Assembly (NCBI RefSeq): GCF_009649815.1
Contig: NZ_WJIC01000023.1
Location: 1 to 64,000 of the forward strand
DNA from: Nocardia sp. SYP-A9097
Lineage (GTDB): Bacteria; Actinomycetota; Actinomycetes; Mycobacteriales; Mycobacteriaceae
DNA length: 64,000 bases
Direction: 5' to 3'
The translations under genes were made by a program, and so were the position numbers. The notes below the pieces were generated by a model. The model was given only the letters and a program-made list of their open reading frames with translations. It was not told where the DNA came from and ran no database searches. Below are positions 1 through 8,283 of the stretch, in pieces; the first letter of the stretch is position 1; each line of letters starts with the position of its first letter.

Positions 1-132
1 GATGACGGCACCCAATGGGGGAGCTAAAGCCGGGTACGGCACCCAGGGTTCCCACACCTCTTCTTTGTCGCATGCACGCCACAACCGAACACCACCAAGA
101 TCGCACCACGCCATTGGTTCGGCCACCCCCGG
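1..132. other. window edge, no gene recognised
   Basis: The stretch before the stop codon of the first minus-strand gene holds no reading frame I can support on either strand. It has a short direct repeat of ACGGCACCCA but no clear hairpin with a T-run. It is presumably the 3' flank of the phosphotransferase-like gene and of whatever lies to the left. Confidence 0.4.
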
Positions 133-1218
133 CTAATGCAGCCGTTCAATCAGGGATCGCCCCTGACCAATCCACCATTCGGTATGCCCGAGAAAGTAAT
201 GCCGATAGGCGATCTCGGCGTTCTCGACATTCCCGCCAGGCACCACACTGAGGAAGTAGTCGATCTCCGAGAGCTCGTATTCGGCGTGCACCAGCGGCAA
301 TAGTTCGGGTAAGGCGCGAGATTCGGTAGTGGTCAGAGGCCGGAGAGATTGGTAGCCGTCGAGTAGAGCTCTCGCCTGATCGAACTGGATGCGAGGCGGC
401 CCGCCCACACGAAGCGAGATCCAGTCGACGGCACAGCGTTCAAGGGCTATAGCCAGGTCGTGGATAGGGGTGGTGCGGTCACAGAGCCCGAAATCTATGA
501 CGGTGGAGGGAGCTTCGTGGGTCCAGAGCAGGTTGGTGCCGTGCCAGTCATTGTGCGTCCACCGAGGAGAGAGTTCGCTCAGAAGGGGGTAGAGGCGCGC
601 GTGGAAGGGGAGGTGGAGCCGTTCGACTTCGGCCTGCCAGGAGTGGTCGGAGAGGAAGGCCGCCAAGGCCGGTCGGGTAGCGGCCAATTTCTCCACTGCG
701 GCAAGGGGATCCGTGGAGGCGAAGACGGTGAAACTGGCGAGCAGAGGGCGGGGTGGGCGTGCCGGGGCGTCGTATCCGATTGCGGCCAGGTGTAATTGGG
801 CCAGGGTGCGGCCGGAGGCGGCGGCCTGGGCGCGGGATTGGTAGGGCGACCAGGAGAAGGTGCCTCGGTAGAGGTCGTCGCCTATGCCCAGTTCCTGTAC
901 CTCGTAGGTGAATTCGCCGAGTTCGCGGGTGAGCAGTACTCGTGGGATGGGAATGCCGTTCTCGCGCAGGTGATTCATGAAGGCGTGTTCTTCGTCGAGC
1001 GCCGCCGCATCACGCAGGGTGCGGGGGAGGCGTTTGACTATGACCGGTGTGCTGTCGGCGGTGCGGACCTGTGCGGTGGCGGAAAGCGGTCGGGGACTGC
1101 GCCATTCGATGTGTGTGTCCGGGCCGAGCAGGGCCGCGATCTCCGGTGGGGTCAGAGGTGGCCAGTCCGGGGCGACGAGCGGATCCGAACCCATTCCGAA
1201 GACGCGGTCCTGCGCCAT
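133..1218 (-). CDS. aminoglycoside phosphotransferase (APH)-family kinase
   Basis: A 361-aa cytosolic protein with the APH/choline-kinase fold. The catalytic loop reads HNDWHGTNLLW, with the catalytic Asp in HND. It is followed by the metal-binding VIDFGLCDRT, the usual DFG-like motif of the family. An N-terminal VIVKRLPRT segment probably carries the ATP-anchoring lysine. The family phosphorylates hydroxyl groups on small molecules such as aminoglycosides, homoserine, choline or sugars, and the sequence does not identify the substrate. It starts 4 nt after the stop of the NCS1 transporter gene on the same strand, so the two are probably co-transcribed and the kinase may act on an imported compound. 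The ATG start gives a typical length. I would not call it a resistance gene. Confidence 0.8.
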   Translation of the reverse strand: MAQDRVFGMGSDPLVAPDWPPLTPPEIAALLGPDTHIEWRSPRPLSATAQVRTADSTPVIVKRLPRTLRDAAALDEEHAFMNHLRENGIPIPRVLLTRELGEFTYEVQELGIGDDLYRGTFSWSPYQSRAQAAASGRTLAQLHLAAIGYDAPARPPRPLLASFTVFASTDPLAAVEKLAATRPALAAFLSDHSWQAEVERLHLPFHARLYPLLSELSPRWTHNDWHGTNLLWTHEAPSTVIDFGLCDRTTPIHDLAIALERCAVDWISLRVGGPPRIQFDQARALLDGYQSLRPLTTTESRALPELLPLVHAEYELSEIDYFLSVVPGGNVENAEIAYRHYFLGHTEWWIGQGRSLIERLH

Positions 1219-1222
1219 CGGG

Positions 1223-2554
1223 TCAGGCGCTCCGGCGCTGGACGGCGACCAGGATGGCGGTGACGAAAGCCGCTGCCAGCCAGGAGAACAGCGAGGCGGA
1301 CGTCCACCAGCCCGGGTGGAATCCGATGGTGTCCTGCATCTTGGTCCAGAAGTTCACCCACCAGGTGAGCGAGCCAGGATTGCAGAGCTGGTACACCACG
1401 AAGCCGACTACCCACGGCAGCAGCATGAGTGGGCGGGCGGGTGCGTTCTGCGCGAGATTCCAGCCGTGCCTGCCGCTTCCGAAGAAGAAGTCGACAATCA
1501 GTACGGCGCTCAGCGGTACGAAGACCGAGCCGATCAGGTACAGGAAGTTGGCGTAACCACTGAAGTCGTGCACCGGCAGCGCCAATAGCGTGACGATCAC
1601 GCCGACGCCGAGCGCCAGCAGGCGACGGTCCACCCGCGGCAGCAGATTCTGGATCGACATGGCCGTCGAGTAGACATTCGCGAACGACTGATCGGATTCG
1701 CGCAGCACCAGCACCGCGAAGAACGCCCAGCCCGCCGTCACACCCAGCAGCGTGTCGAAGATGTGCTCGGTATCGCCGCCCGCCTGCAGGATCGCCAGAA
1801 TGCCCAGCAGATAGCACCAGAACTGCGCGACCGAATAGCCGAGCGTGGCCGCCCCCGCCGCCGTGCGCGCCGAACGCGAATGCCGGGTGTAGTCGGCGGC
1901 CAGCGGCACGAACGACACCGATACCGCGAGCGTGGTGTCCACCGCCGGGAAGAATCCGCTCCAGCTGGTGTCCGGCAGCTCCGGAATCGGTTGCCGCAGT
2001 AGCTGAATCGTGAAGTAGACGAGCGCGATCCCCACCGCCACCGACACGTACTTACGCAGAATGTGCAGTACCCGCAGCGGCCAGATGGCCATGGTGGTGG
2101 AGAGGATGCCCGCCGCCACGATCACCAGTGCGTGTGGCACCCGGTCATGGGTGAGCGCGGAGACGCCCAGCGCGATAACGGTCAGTTCGTATACGCCCCA
2201 GCCGATGCACTGCACGATATTCGCGGCGGTCGGCAGGTAGGAGAGTTTGGTGCCGAAGAGTCCGCGCAGTACCGCCATGGCGGGTGCGCCGGTGCGCGTG
2301 CCGACGGCTCCGGTCCCGGCGACCATGGCGATACCCGCGACGGTGCCGACGAGCGTTGCCAGCAACGCCCCGGCGATCGGTAGTGGCGGATGTCCGGTCG
2401 GGAACAGCACGTAGGCCGCTCCGCTGAACCCGATCAGGCTGACGCCGAGATTCAGCCAGAAGGCCGCCTGGTCGCTGAAGCTCAGCGTGCGCGGCGGCTC
2501 GGTGTCCAGCAGCAGCGGCGCTTCCTGGCGGTCCTGGGGTGTAGCGGTGGTCAT
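1223..2554 (-). CDS. NCS1-family nucleobase:cation symporter (cytosine permease-like)
   Basis: A 443-aa integral membrane protein with about 12 hydrophobic segments. The order and spacing resemble cytosine/purine/hydantoin permeases: an N-terminal AAFWLNLGVSLIGFSGAAYV segment, a loop with FVPLAADYTRHSRS, and a VLIVDFFFGSGRHGWN stretch. It should import a nucleobase or related heterocycle with H+ or Na+ at the cytoplasmic membrane. The reading frame stays open far upstream, but I start at the ATG at 2554 (MTTATPQ) because the residues before it are an Arg-rich shadow of the neighbouring gene. No strong ribosome binding site precedes it. The APH-like kinase follows 4 nt downstream and a small membrane protein gene lies just upstream. 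The exact substrate is unknown. Confidence 0.82.
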   Translation of the reverse strand: MTTATPQDRQEAPLLLDTEPPRTLSFSDQAAFWLNLGVSLIGFSGAAYVLFPTGHPPLPIAGALLATLVGTVAGIAMVAGTGAVGTRTGAPAMAVLRGLFGTKLSYLPTAANIVQCIGWGVYELTVIALGVSALTHDRVPHALVIVAAGILSTTMAIWPLRVLHILRKYVSVAVGIALVYFTIQLLRQPIPELPDTSWSGFFPAVDTTLAVSVSFVPLAADYTRHSRSARTAAGAATLGYSVAQFWCYLLGILAILQAGGDTEHIFDTLLGVTAGWAFFAVLVLRESDQSFANVYSTAMSIQNLLPRVDRRLLALGVGVIVTLLALPVHDFSGYANFLYLIGSVFVPLSAVLIVDFFFGSGRHGWNLAQNAPARPLMLLPWVVGFVVYQLCNPGSLTWWVNFWTKMQDTIGFHPGWWTSASLFSWLAAAFVTAILVAVQRRSA

Positions 2555-2607
2555 GACCAGTGATGCTACGGGGCGGACCGGGCATTTCGGACAGTCTGCC
2601 TGGGGCT

Positions 2608-3054
2608 TCAGAGGCAGAGGATTATCCGGTCCCGGTTGGCCGGATCCACGCGGATCGAAAGTATGCCGCCCACAGTGATTCTCGGCCGTACCACCGGCTC
2701 CACATCGAAGACGATGCTGCCGTGATAGGTCTCGGATCCCGGCACCACCAGTTCCAGATCGAGTTCGGTGAGTTCGGTGTAGTGGTCGGTGCGCTGTAAC
2801 CGGTGCACGCCTTCGATGGTGGCCCAGCCCTCCAGCCCGTGCCGGCGCAGTCGCCGGTCGCTGTGTGAGGGCTGCTGTGCCAGCAGCATTCCGACGCCGA
2901 GGAAGGTGCCGAACATACCGACCAGCACGATCACCTGCAGCGGCACCGTGCCCGGCGGGGTGAGCGGCATCAGCCAGGCCAGCCAGACACAGAGGGAAAC
3001 AAGGTACGCGGCGGTGACGCCGAGCACGGTGCGAAATACACGCGCGTGGTCCAT
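2608..3054 (-). CDS. small two-helix membrane protein, DUF3592-like
   Basis: A 148-aa protein with two N-terminal transmembrane segments, about residues 10-30 and 38-60. A soluble beta-rich C-terminal part follows, containing ELDLELVVPGSETYHGSIV and VGGILSIRVDPANRDRI. The second half resembles DUF3592-type domains, with a short beta domain ending in a V-D-P-x-N/D-x-x motif. The ATG start is preceded by GGAGGG at good spacing. It lies 53 nt upstream of the NCS1 gene on the same strand and may share its transcript. The function is unknown and the domain name is recognised only by pattern. Confidence 0.7.
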   Translation of the reverse strand: MDHARVFRTVLGVTAAYLVSLCVWLAWLMPLTPPGTVPLQVIVLVGMFGTFLGVGMLLAQQPSHSDRRLRRHGLEGWATIEGVHRLQRTDHYTELTELDLELVVPGSETYHGSIVFDVEPVVRPRITVGGILSIRVDPANRDRIILCL

Positions 3055-3129
3055 GAAGACCCTCCAACCACGGCTTATGGAACTCCAGGATAGTCCCGAA
3101 TTTCCGGTTGGGTAGTGGATCCGGCGAGG

Positions 3130-3732
3130 TCAGGCTGTTGTGCGCAGGGCGGTTAGAGCATCCAGATCGAGGGGGAGTGCCATGCCGTCGAGTTCGAGGG
3201 TGACCTGCCCCGTGTACTCACCGGTTGGTTCGTATCGGCCGTCCGTCAATGCGAAGGTGGTCAACCGCACCGACCCGTCGGTCTCCAGCAGCCAGTAACG
3301 CTCGATACCGCCCTCGGCGTACTCGGCGAACTTCATCACCCGATCGGTCCGCCTGGACCCCGGCGACACAATCTCTATGGCCGCCAACACATCCGAGGGC
3401 CGCACCCGGGTCGCATGCGCCGCACCGGCCGCACCACCCACCACCAGCACATCCGGCACCCGAACCGTCGGCGGATGCGACTCCTCGATCACCAATTCGA
3501 CCCGCGCCAGCGCCGCCACCCGGCGCGGCAGCGCGGGCTCCAATTGAGCGGCCAAGCGCCACACCGCCAATTGATGCCGCGGCGGCTGCGGGGCCACCAG
3601 CAGCACCCCGTCCACCAATTCCCGGCAGCAACCGCGCTCCTCGGGTAGCGCCGACCACTCCGCCAGCGTCAATAGGTGATCAGGCCAGGACGCGACGGCT
3701 TTCACTGTTTCCGTGGGACTCGACCGAACCAT
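3130..3732 (-). CDS. Uma2-family (DUF820) PD-(D/E)XK nuclease-fold protein
   Basis: A 200-aa protein with the Uma2/DUF820 layout. An early ELVDGVLLVAPQPPRHQ segment leads into the family core. The metal-binding region reads VRVPDVLVVGG (PD), followed by AAIEIVSPGSRRTDRVMKF, where ExV-S-P-S/G and a downstream Lys match the E-X-K part of the fold. Then comes AEYAEGGIERYWLLE. The putative catalytic Asp, Glu and Lys are all present. Uma2 proteins occur in multiple copies in cyanobacteria and actinobacteria, and their biological role is not established. It stands alone between the small membrane gene and the two-component system, with no methylase or toxin partner nearby. Confidence 0.82.
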   Translation of the reverse strand: MVRSSPTETVKAVASWPDHLLTLAEWSALPEERGCCRELVDGVLLVAPQPPRHQLAVWRLAAQLEPALPRRVAALARVELVIEESHPPTVRVPDVLVVGGAAGAAHATRVRPSDVLAAIEIVSPGSRRTDRVMKFAEYAEGGIERYWLLETDGSVRLTTFALTDGRYEPTGEYTGQVTLELDGMALPLDLDALTALRTTA

Positions 3733-3772
3733 GGAACCAGTGTTCCACGCCCGGCAACCCCGCAGCGACTTT

Positions 3773-4447
3773 TCAGCCCTTCAGCCGCAGAACCGCCAGC
3801 ACCCGCCGATGATGCAGATCCGACGGCGGCAATTCCAGCTTGGTGAAGATATTGCCGATGTGCTTCTCCACCGCGCGTTCGGTGACCGTGAGCGCCTGCG
3901 CCAGCGCCGAATTCGACAGTCCCTGCGCCATCAACTCCAGTACCTGGCGCTCGCGTGGCGTGAGTCGCGCGAGCGAATCCTGTTGCCGGGCCGCACCCAT
4001 GAGCTGACTCACCACCTCCGGATCGAGTGCGGTGCCGTCGGTCGCGACCCGCTGCAGGGCATCCACGAAATCCCCGATATCGGCCACCCGGTCCTTCAAC
4101 AGGTAACCCACCCCGCCCGCACCCGAGGCGAGAAGTTCGGTGGCATAACGAGTTTCGATCCACTGCGAGAACACCAGCACGCCGGTCTCCGGATGACTGC
4201 GGCGCAGCGCGAGGGCCGCCAGCAAACCCTCATCGGTGAAACTGGGCGGCATTCGCACATCCACCACGGCGACATCCGGGCTGTGTGCGGCCACCGCCAC
4301 CGCCAGCCCGTCCGCCTCGCCGACCGCCGCGACCACCTCATGCCCGCGTTCGGTGAGCAGTGCGGTCAGGCCGTCGCGCAGGATCGCGTTGTCCTCCGCG
4401 ATCACCACCCGCAGCCGGTCGGACTCCCGTTCGGTGGCAGTGGTCAT
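3773..4447 (-). CDS. NarL/FixJ-type response regulator
   Basis: A 224-aa regulator with two domains. The receiver domain (about 12-130) carries the acidic pocket in VVIAEDN, the phospho-acceptor Asp in VAVVDVRMPP and the conserved Lys in YLLKDRV. The C-terminal LuxR-type HTH (about 160-220) reads LTPRERQVLELMAQGLSN, then AVEKHIGNIFTKL. It is encoded 40 nt downstream of the histidine kinase gene on the same strand, and the pair is a standard phosphorelay. The ATG is preceded by GGAGAG. The target genes are unknown; the divergent DUF4190 gene and the kinase operon itself are natural candidates. Confidence 0.93.
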   Translation of the reverse strand: MTTATERESDRLRVVIAEDNAILRDGLTALLTERGHEVVAAVGEADGLAVAVAAHSPDVAVVDVRMPPSFTDEGLLAALALRRSHPETGVLVFSQWIETRYATELLASGAGGVGYLLKDRVADIGDFVDALQRVATDGTALDPEVVSQLMGAARQQDSLARLTPRERQVLELMAQGLSNSALAQALTVTERAVEKHIGNIFTKLELPPSDLHHRRVLAVLRLKG

Positions 4448-4487
4448 GATGCTCTCCCTTTCCGCGATGCCGCGATGCCGCGATCGG

Positions 4488-5879
4488 TCATGGTCCCGCG
4501 ATGGGCAGCACCATGGTGATCACGGTCGGACCACCGGCCGGACTGTCCACCAGCAGGCCACCGTCCACCGAGCGGGCGCGCGCGGCCAGGCCCGAGAGTC
4601 CGCCTGCCACAGTGGTTTCGCCGGATCCCTCGGCCGGTTGCAGCGCGCCGCCGTGACCGTTGTCGCGCACACTCACGGCCAGAGAATCCGTATCGACCGG
4701 CAGTACGGCCACCCAGATACGGTTCGCACCAGCATGTTTCACCACATTGGTGAGCAGTTCGGCGACCGAGAAGTAGGCAATGGCCTCGATCGACGGGCTC
4801 GGCCGCACCGGCAGCAGTACCCGCAACTCCACCGGGATGGCGCAGCGCGCCGCGAGCGTTTCGAGCGCCGGTTCCAACCCCAATTCCAAAGCGGGCGGGT
4901 GGATTCCGCGCACCAGTTCGCGTAGTTCGGTGAGCGCCTCCTTCGATCCGCTGCGCGCCTGCGCGATCAATTCACCGGCGTCACCGCCCGCGGCCAAGCG
5001 CTCCTCGGCCCGGCCCAGCATCATGGCGATGCTGACCAGCCGCGCCTGTGTGCCGTCGTGCAGATCCCGCTCCAGTCGGCGCAGGGTGGCGGTGGAGTCG
5101 TCGACCGCGGCGCGGCGGCTCTCCTGCAATTCGATCAGGCGGCGATCCCCGGCGGTGGGCGTCAGTAGCCACAGTGCGAACAAGCCGTGCAACCAGCAGA
5201 CGAAGCGAATCAGCCACGGCAGCAGGAAGCAGCCCAGTACGCCCAGGGCGCCGAGACCCAATACGCGGGGCCAGGTATCGATGTAGTAATCGCCGAACTG
5301 GATCATCGAATTGTGTACGACGCCTTGGTCATCCACATTGTCGGTGGGATTGCCGAGCGCCCACACGATGGGGGAGACCGCGATGAATCCGGTGACCGCG
5401 ATGGTCATCAGCAACACATAGCCGAGCCCGAGCCCGAATACGCATTGGATCACCAGGAACAGCAGTGCGCGCCAGGAAGTCCGATCGGTATAGGCGCTGC
5501 GCAGCCAGCCCCACAGGCCGGGGCGGTAGGCGAACGGTTGCGGCTCCGGCATCGGATTGTCCAGCAGTAGTGCGTTCAGGACCCGGTAGATCCGCCCCCA
5601 CACGCGTCCACCGAGCAGCACACACGCCAGCACCGGAATGCCGATCAGCACGATGGACGCGTACAGGCCGCCACCGACACCGACGAAAAGGTATGCGGCA
5701 GCGATGCATCCGAGCCCGAAGGCAATGATCAGGTACGCGAATTCCTTCCACACCCGCGCCCGGAACGGCGCCAGCAGAAAACCGCCCACCAGTTCACCCG
5801 GACCGGGGCGCGGTGGCGGGACGGGTTCCGGGGCGTGCATGTCGAGCACAGTAGTGGGGAGGGCGTCCGTATCGCTCAT
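4488..5879 (-). CDS. sensor histidine kinase, HisKA_3 family with integral-membrane sensor
   Basis: A 463-aa protein whose N-terminal half has about five to six transmembrane segments in the arrangement of the actinobacterial 'putative sensor' domain. The dimerisation and phospho-acceptor helix reads RRLERDLHDGTQARLV, with the phosphorylated His in LHDG. The ATPase domain has an N box (ELLTNVVKHAG) and a G1 box (VRDNGHGGA). A C-terminal GLSGLAARARSVDGG segment matches NarX/DesK-type kinases. I start at the ATG at 5879 (MSDTDALP), preceded by GATGAAGG, rather than 24 codons upstream. It should autophosphorylate in response to a membrane or envelope signal and pass the phosphate to the adjacent regulator. 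The signal is not identifiable. Confidence 0.92.
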   Translation of the reverse strand: MSDTDALPTTVLDMHAPEPVPPPRPGPGELVGGFLLAPFRARVWKEFAYLIIAFGLGCIAAAYLFVGVGGGLYASIVLIGIPVLACVLLGGRVWGRIYRVLNALLLDNPMPEPQPFAYRPGLWGWLRSAYTDRTSWRALLFLVIQCVFGLGLGYVLLMTIAVTGFIAVSPIVWALGNPTDNVDDQGVVHNSMIQFGDYYIDTWPRVLGLGALGVLGCFLLPWLIRFVCWLHGLFALWLLTPTAGDRRLIELQESRRAAVDDSTATLRRLERDLHDGTQARLVSIAMMLGRAEERLAAGGDAGELIAQARSGSKEALTELRELVRGIHPPALELGLEPALETLAARCAIPVELRVLLPVRPSPSIEAIAYFSVAELLTNVVKHAGANRIWVAVLPVDTDSLAVSVRDNGHGGALQPAEGSGETTVAGGLSGLAARARSVDGGLLVDSPAGGPTVITMVLPIAGP

Positions 5880-5965
5880 GCCTTCATCGTGGCCGGGAGC
5901 GGGGGTCGTGCACGAGGGAGCAGACCCGTAAATGCGTGGTGGGGCCAGCACGAAGACCTAGCATC

Positions 5966-6298
5966 ATGTGCATGAGCTATCAACCGCCGCCACCGGGTTA
6001 TCAGCCACCCCCGCCCGGCTATTACGGCGCACCGCCACCGGATCATCCACAGGCCGCCACGGTCCTCATCCTCGGCATTCTGAGTCTGGTGCTGTGCCAA
6101 TTCCTCGGACCGGTGGCCTGGGTGATGGGCCGCCGCGCGCGCGATGAGATCGATGCCGCGCAGGGCACCGTCGGCGGTCGCGGCATGGTGAACGCGGGCT
6201 ACATCTGCGGCATTGTCGCCACCTGCCTGCTCGTTCTCGGCCTGCTCTTCCTGGTCGTGGGCATTGTGGCCGGCGTCGTGGGCAGCTTCGGCAGCTAG
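5966..6298 (+). CDS. DUF4190-domain membrane protein
   Basis: A short protein of about 110 aa. A Pro/Tyr-rich cytosolic leader (YQPPPPGYQPPPPGYYGAPP) precedes two transmembrane segments: ATVLILGILSLVLCQFLG, and a C-terminal GYICGIVATCLLVLGLLFL. The loop between them, VAWVMGRRARDEIDAAQGTV, is the signature of DUF4190, often seen in actinobacterial envelope proteins. It is divergent from the sensor kinase operon, so both promoters share about 85 nt. ATG codons at 5966 and 5972 are both possible starts. The function is unknown. Confidence 0.82.
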   Translation: MCMSYQPPPPGYQPPPPGYYGAPPPDHPQAATVLILGILSLVLCQFLGPVAWVMGRRARDEIDAAQGTVGGRGMVNAGYICGIVATCLLVLGLLFLVVGIVAGVVGSFGS

Positions 6299-6348
6299 CG
6301 TTCGGAGCGTGCGCGGGGCTTCGCTGACCTGCCATTACGATTGCCCGG

Positions 6349-7056
6349 GTGAGTTCCGCCCGCACCTCCGATGACCCGCCCGCCCCCGACACCACCGAGG
6401 GCGACCCCGCCGGTCCCACCGAATGGGGTGAACATCCGCACGGCGTCGGCCCATGGCGGGAGGAGTTCGGCACCGAACCCCCCGAAGACCCCAGGCTGGA
6501 CCCGGAACTCCTCGCACACGGCGACCGCCGCAATGTGGTTGACGCCTACCGGTATTGGACCCGCGAGGCGATAGTCGCCGATATCGACCGCCGCCGGCAC
6601 CCCTTCCACGTGGCCATCGAGAACTTCGGCCATGACGCGAATATCGGCACGGTTGTCCGCACCGCCAATGCCTTCGGCGCGGCCGCGGTCCACATTGTCG
6701 GCCGCAAGCGCTGGAATCGCCGCGGCGCCATGGTCACCGACCGCTATCAGCACATCCACCACCATTCCGACACCGCCGAGCTCTTGAAGTTCGCGTTGGC
6801 CAACAACCTCACCGTGGTGGCTGTGGACAACGTCCCCGGTTCGGTTCCGCTGGAAACGGCTCAGCTGCCCCGCGATTGCCTGCTGCTCTTCGGTCAGGAA
6901 GGCCCGGGCGTCACCGCGGCCGCGAAAGATGCCGCCCTGCTGACGGTCTCGATTGCCCAGTTCGGCTCGACTCGCAGCATCAATGCGGGTGTCGCGGCGG
7001 GCATCGCCATGCACGCCTGGATCCGCGAACATGCGGACCTGGCGACCGCCTGGTAA
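6349..7056 (+). CDS. TrmH/SpoU-family RNA 2'-O-ribose methyltransferase
   Basis: A 235-aa SPOUT methyltransferase. Motif 1 is HDANIGTVVRTANAFGA, with the Asn and Arg used for RNA-ribose activation. Motif 2 is LLLFGQEGPGV, and motif 3 is FGSTRSINAGVAAGIAMHAW, which forms the trefoil-knot SAM site. The N-terminal ~75 residues are acidic/Pro-rich and then helical, and probably bind RNA. It starts with GTG. It transfers a methyl group from SAM to a ribose 2'-OH of tRNA or rRNA, but the position cannot be read from the sequence. Mtb Rv0380c is, from memory, the likely counterpart. It precedes the GH76 gene by 79 nt on the same strand. Confidence 0.9.
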   Translation: MSSARTSDDPPAPDTTEGDPAGPTEWGEHPHGVGPWREEFGTEPPEDPRLDPELLAHGDRRNVVDAYRYWTREAIVADIDRRRHPFHVAIENFGHDANIGTVVRTANAFGAAAVHIVGRKRWNRRGAMVTDRYQHIHHHSDTAELLKFALANNLTVVAVDNVPGSVPLETAQLPRDCLLLFGQEGPGVTAAAKDAALLTVSIAQFGSTRSINAGVAAGIAMHAWIREHADLATAW

Positions 7057-7135
7057 CCAATACCCCAAAGTTGGTGGCTCGCCCCGGTAACAAATCAGCC
7101 ACGAAGTTGGCCGTCCGACTGGCACGATATGTCCT

Positions 7136-8278
7136 ATGACTTCGCGGACCGGGCGCAATATCGAGCCGACCGCCGCGCTCTGGTCGGAGCGCGCCGATCT
7201 GGCGGAGTCGGCGATCGTCTCACGGCATCTGCGGGCGCTGTGGGGGATGCCGGGGACCGCGCTCGGGGTGGTGGGCTGGCCTGCCACCAAACGCGAGCGC
7301 GGCTTCGCGAACTGGCATTACTGGTGGCAGGCGCATCTGGTGGAGTGTGCGGTGGATGCCGCGAATCGGTCGCCTACCCCGGTGCGGCAGAAGCGGATCT
7401 GGTCGATCGCGCAGGCCATGCGAGTACGCAATATCGCGGGTTGGACCAATAACTACTACGACGATATGGCTTGGCTGACAATCGCTTTGGAGCGCGCCGA
7501 GCGCACCCAGGGCGTCACCGAGGTGCGGGGTGCGCTGATCGCGCTGGACAAGGAGTTGTACACCGGGTTCGAGCCGCAGTTCGGGGCGGTGCCGTGGCGT
7601 AAGGGCTCGGATTTCTTCAATGCCCCGGCGAACGGTCCGGCCGGTATCGCGATGGCCCGGCTCGGCCGCTACGCCCGCGCCCAGGAGATCGCCGACTGGC
7701 TCGACGACACCCTGCGCGACAAGGACTCCGGCCTGATTTTCGACGGCATCCACCTGCCCTCGGGTGAGGTGGAACGCCCCACCTACAGCTACTGCCAGGG
7801 CGTGGTGCTGGGCCTGGAAACCGAACTCGCCGTGCACACCGGCGAACCCCGGCATGTCGAGCGCGCGGTCCGCATGGTCGCCGCCATCGAGGAGCATATG
7901 GTCGGCGGTGGCGTGGTCATCGGCGGTGGGGGCGGGGACGGCGGCCTGTTCAACGGCATTCTCATCCGCTATCTGGCGCTGGCCGCGATCATGCTCCCCG
8001 GCGATGAGACCGCGCAGGTGAACGCACGCCGCACCGCCGCCGCCATAGTCCGCGATTCCGCGACCGCCGCCTGGGAGAACCGCCTGGAAGTGGAGGGCGA
8101 ACCACTGTTCGGCCCGGACTGGCGATTACCCGCGCGATTACCCGGCATCTCCGGCGCGGGCCGCCTCGAGGGTGGTTCGGTCTCCGCCTCCCGCACCCCG
8201 GAACGCGATCTCTCCGTGCAACTTTCGGGCTGGAAACTCATGGAAGCCGCACATACGGTCACGGCCGCGGGGCTCTGA
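7136..8278 (+). CDS. glycoside hydrolase family 76 (alpha-1,6-mannanase-like)
   Basis: A 380-aa all-alpha protein of the GH76 family. The catalytic Asp pair is in NNYYDDMAW (Asp109-Asp110), and aromatic subsite residues occur in HYWWQAH and FNAPANGPAGI. Known GH76 enzymes cleave alpha-1,6-mannosidic bonds, as found in mannan, lipomannan and lipoarabinomannan cores. No signal peptide is visible, so the enzyme should be cytosolic, like the Mtb counterpart Rv0365c as I recall it. This suggests intracellular turnover or trimming of mannose polymers rather than external digestion. It is convergent with the DedA genes, whose stop codon lies 5 nt away. Confidence 0.87.
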   Translation: MTSRTGRNIEPTAALWSERADLAESAIVSRHLRALWGMPGTALGVVGWPATKRERGFANWHYWWQAHLVECAVDAANRSPTPVRQKRIWSIAQAMRVRNIAGWTNNYYDDMAWLTIALERAERTQGVTEVRGALIALDKELYTGFEPQFGAVPWRKGSDFFNAPANGPAGIAMARLGRYARAQEIADWLDDTLRDKDSGLIFDGIHLPSGEVERPTYSYCQGVVLGLETELAVHTGEPRHVERAVRMVAAIEEHMVGGGVVIGGGGGDGGLFNGILIRYLALAAIMLPGDETAQVNARRTAAAIVRDSATAAWENRLEVEGEPLFGPDWRLPARLPGISGAGRLEGGSVSASRTPERDLSVQLSGWKLMEAAHTVTAAGL

Positions 8279-8283
8279 AACCG

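Noticed and set aside
133..1218. Aminoglycoside resistance gene
   Set aside because: The APH fold is shared by many housekeeping kinases, and there is no close match to a known resistance enzyme that I can see.
1223..3067. 614-aa version of the NCS1 transporter
   Set aside because: The extra 171 residues are an Arg/Gly-rich frame shadow of the DUF3592-like gene; the transporter homology begins at 2554.
3130..3732. Restriction-modification system around the Uma2 protein
   Set aside because: No methyltransferase, specificity subunit or mobile element is nearby.
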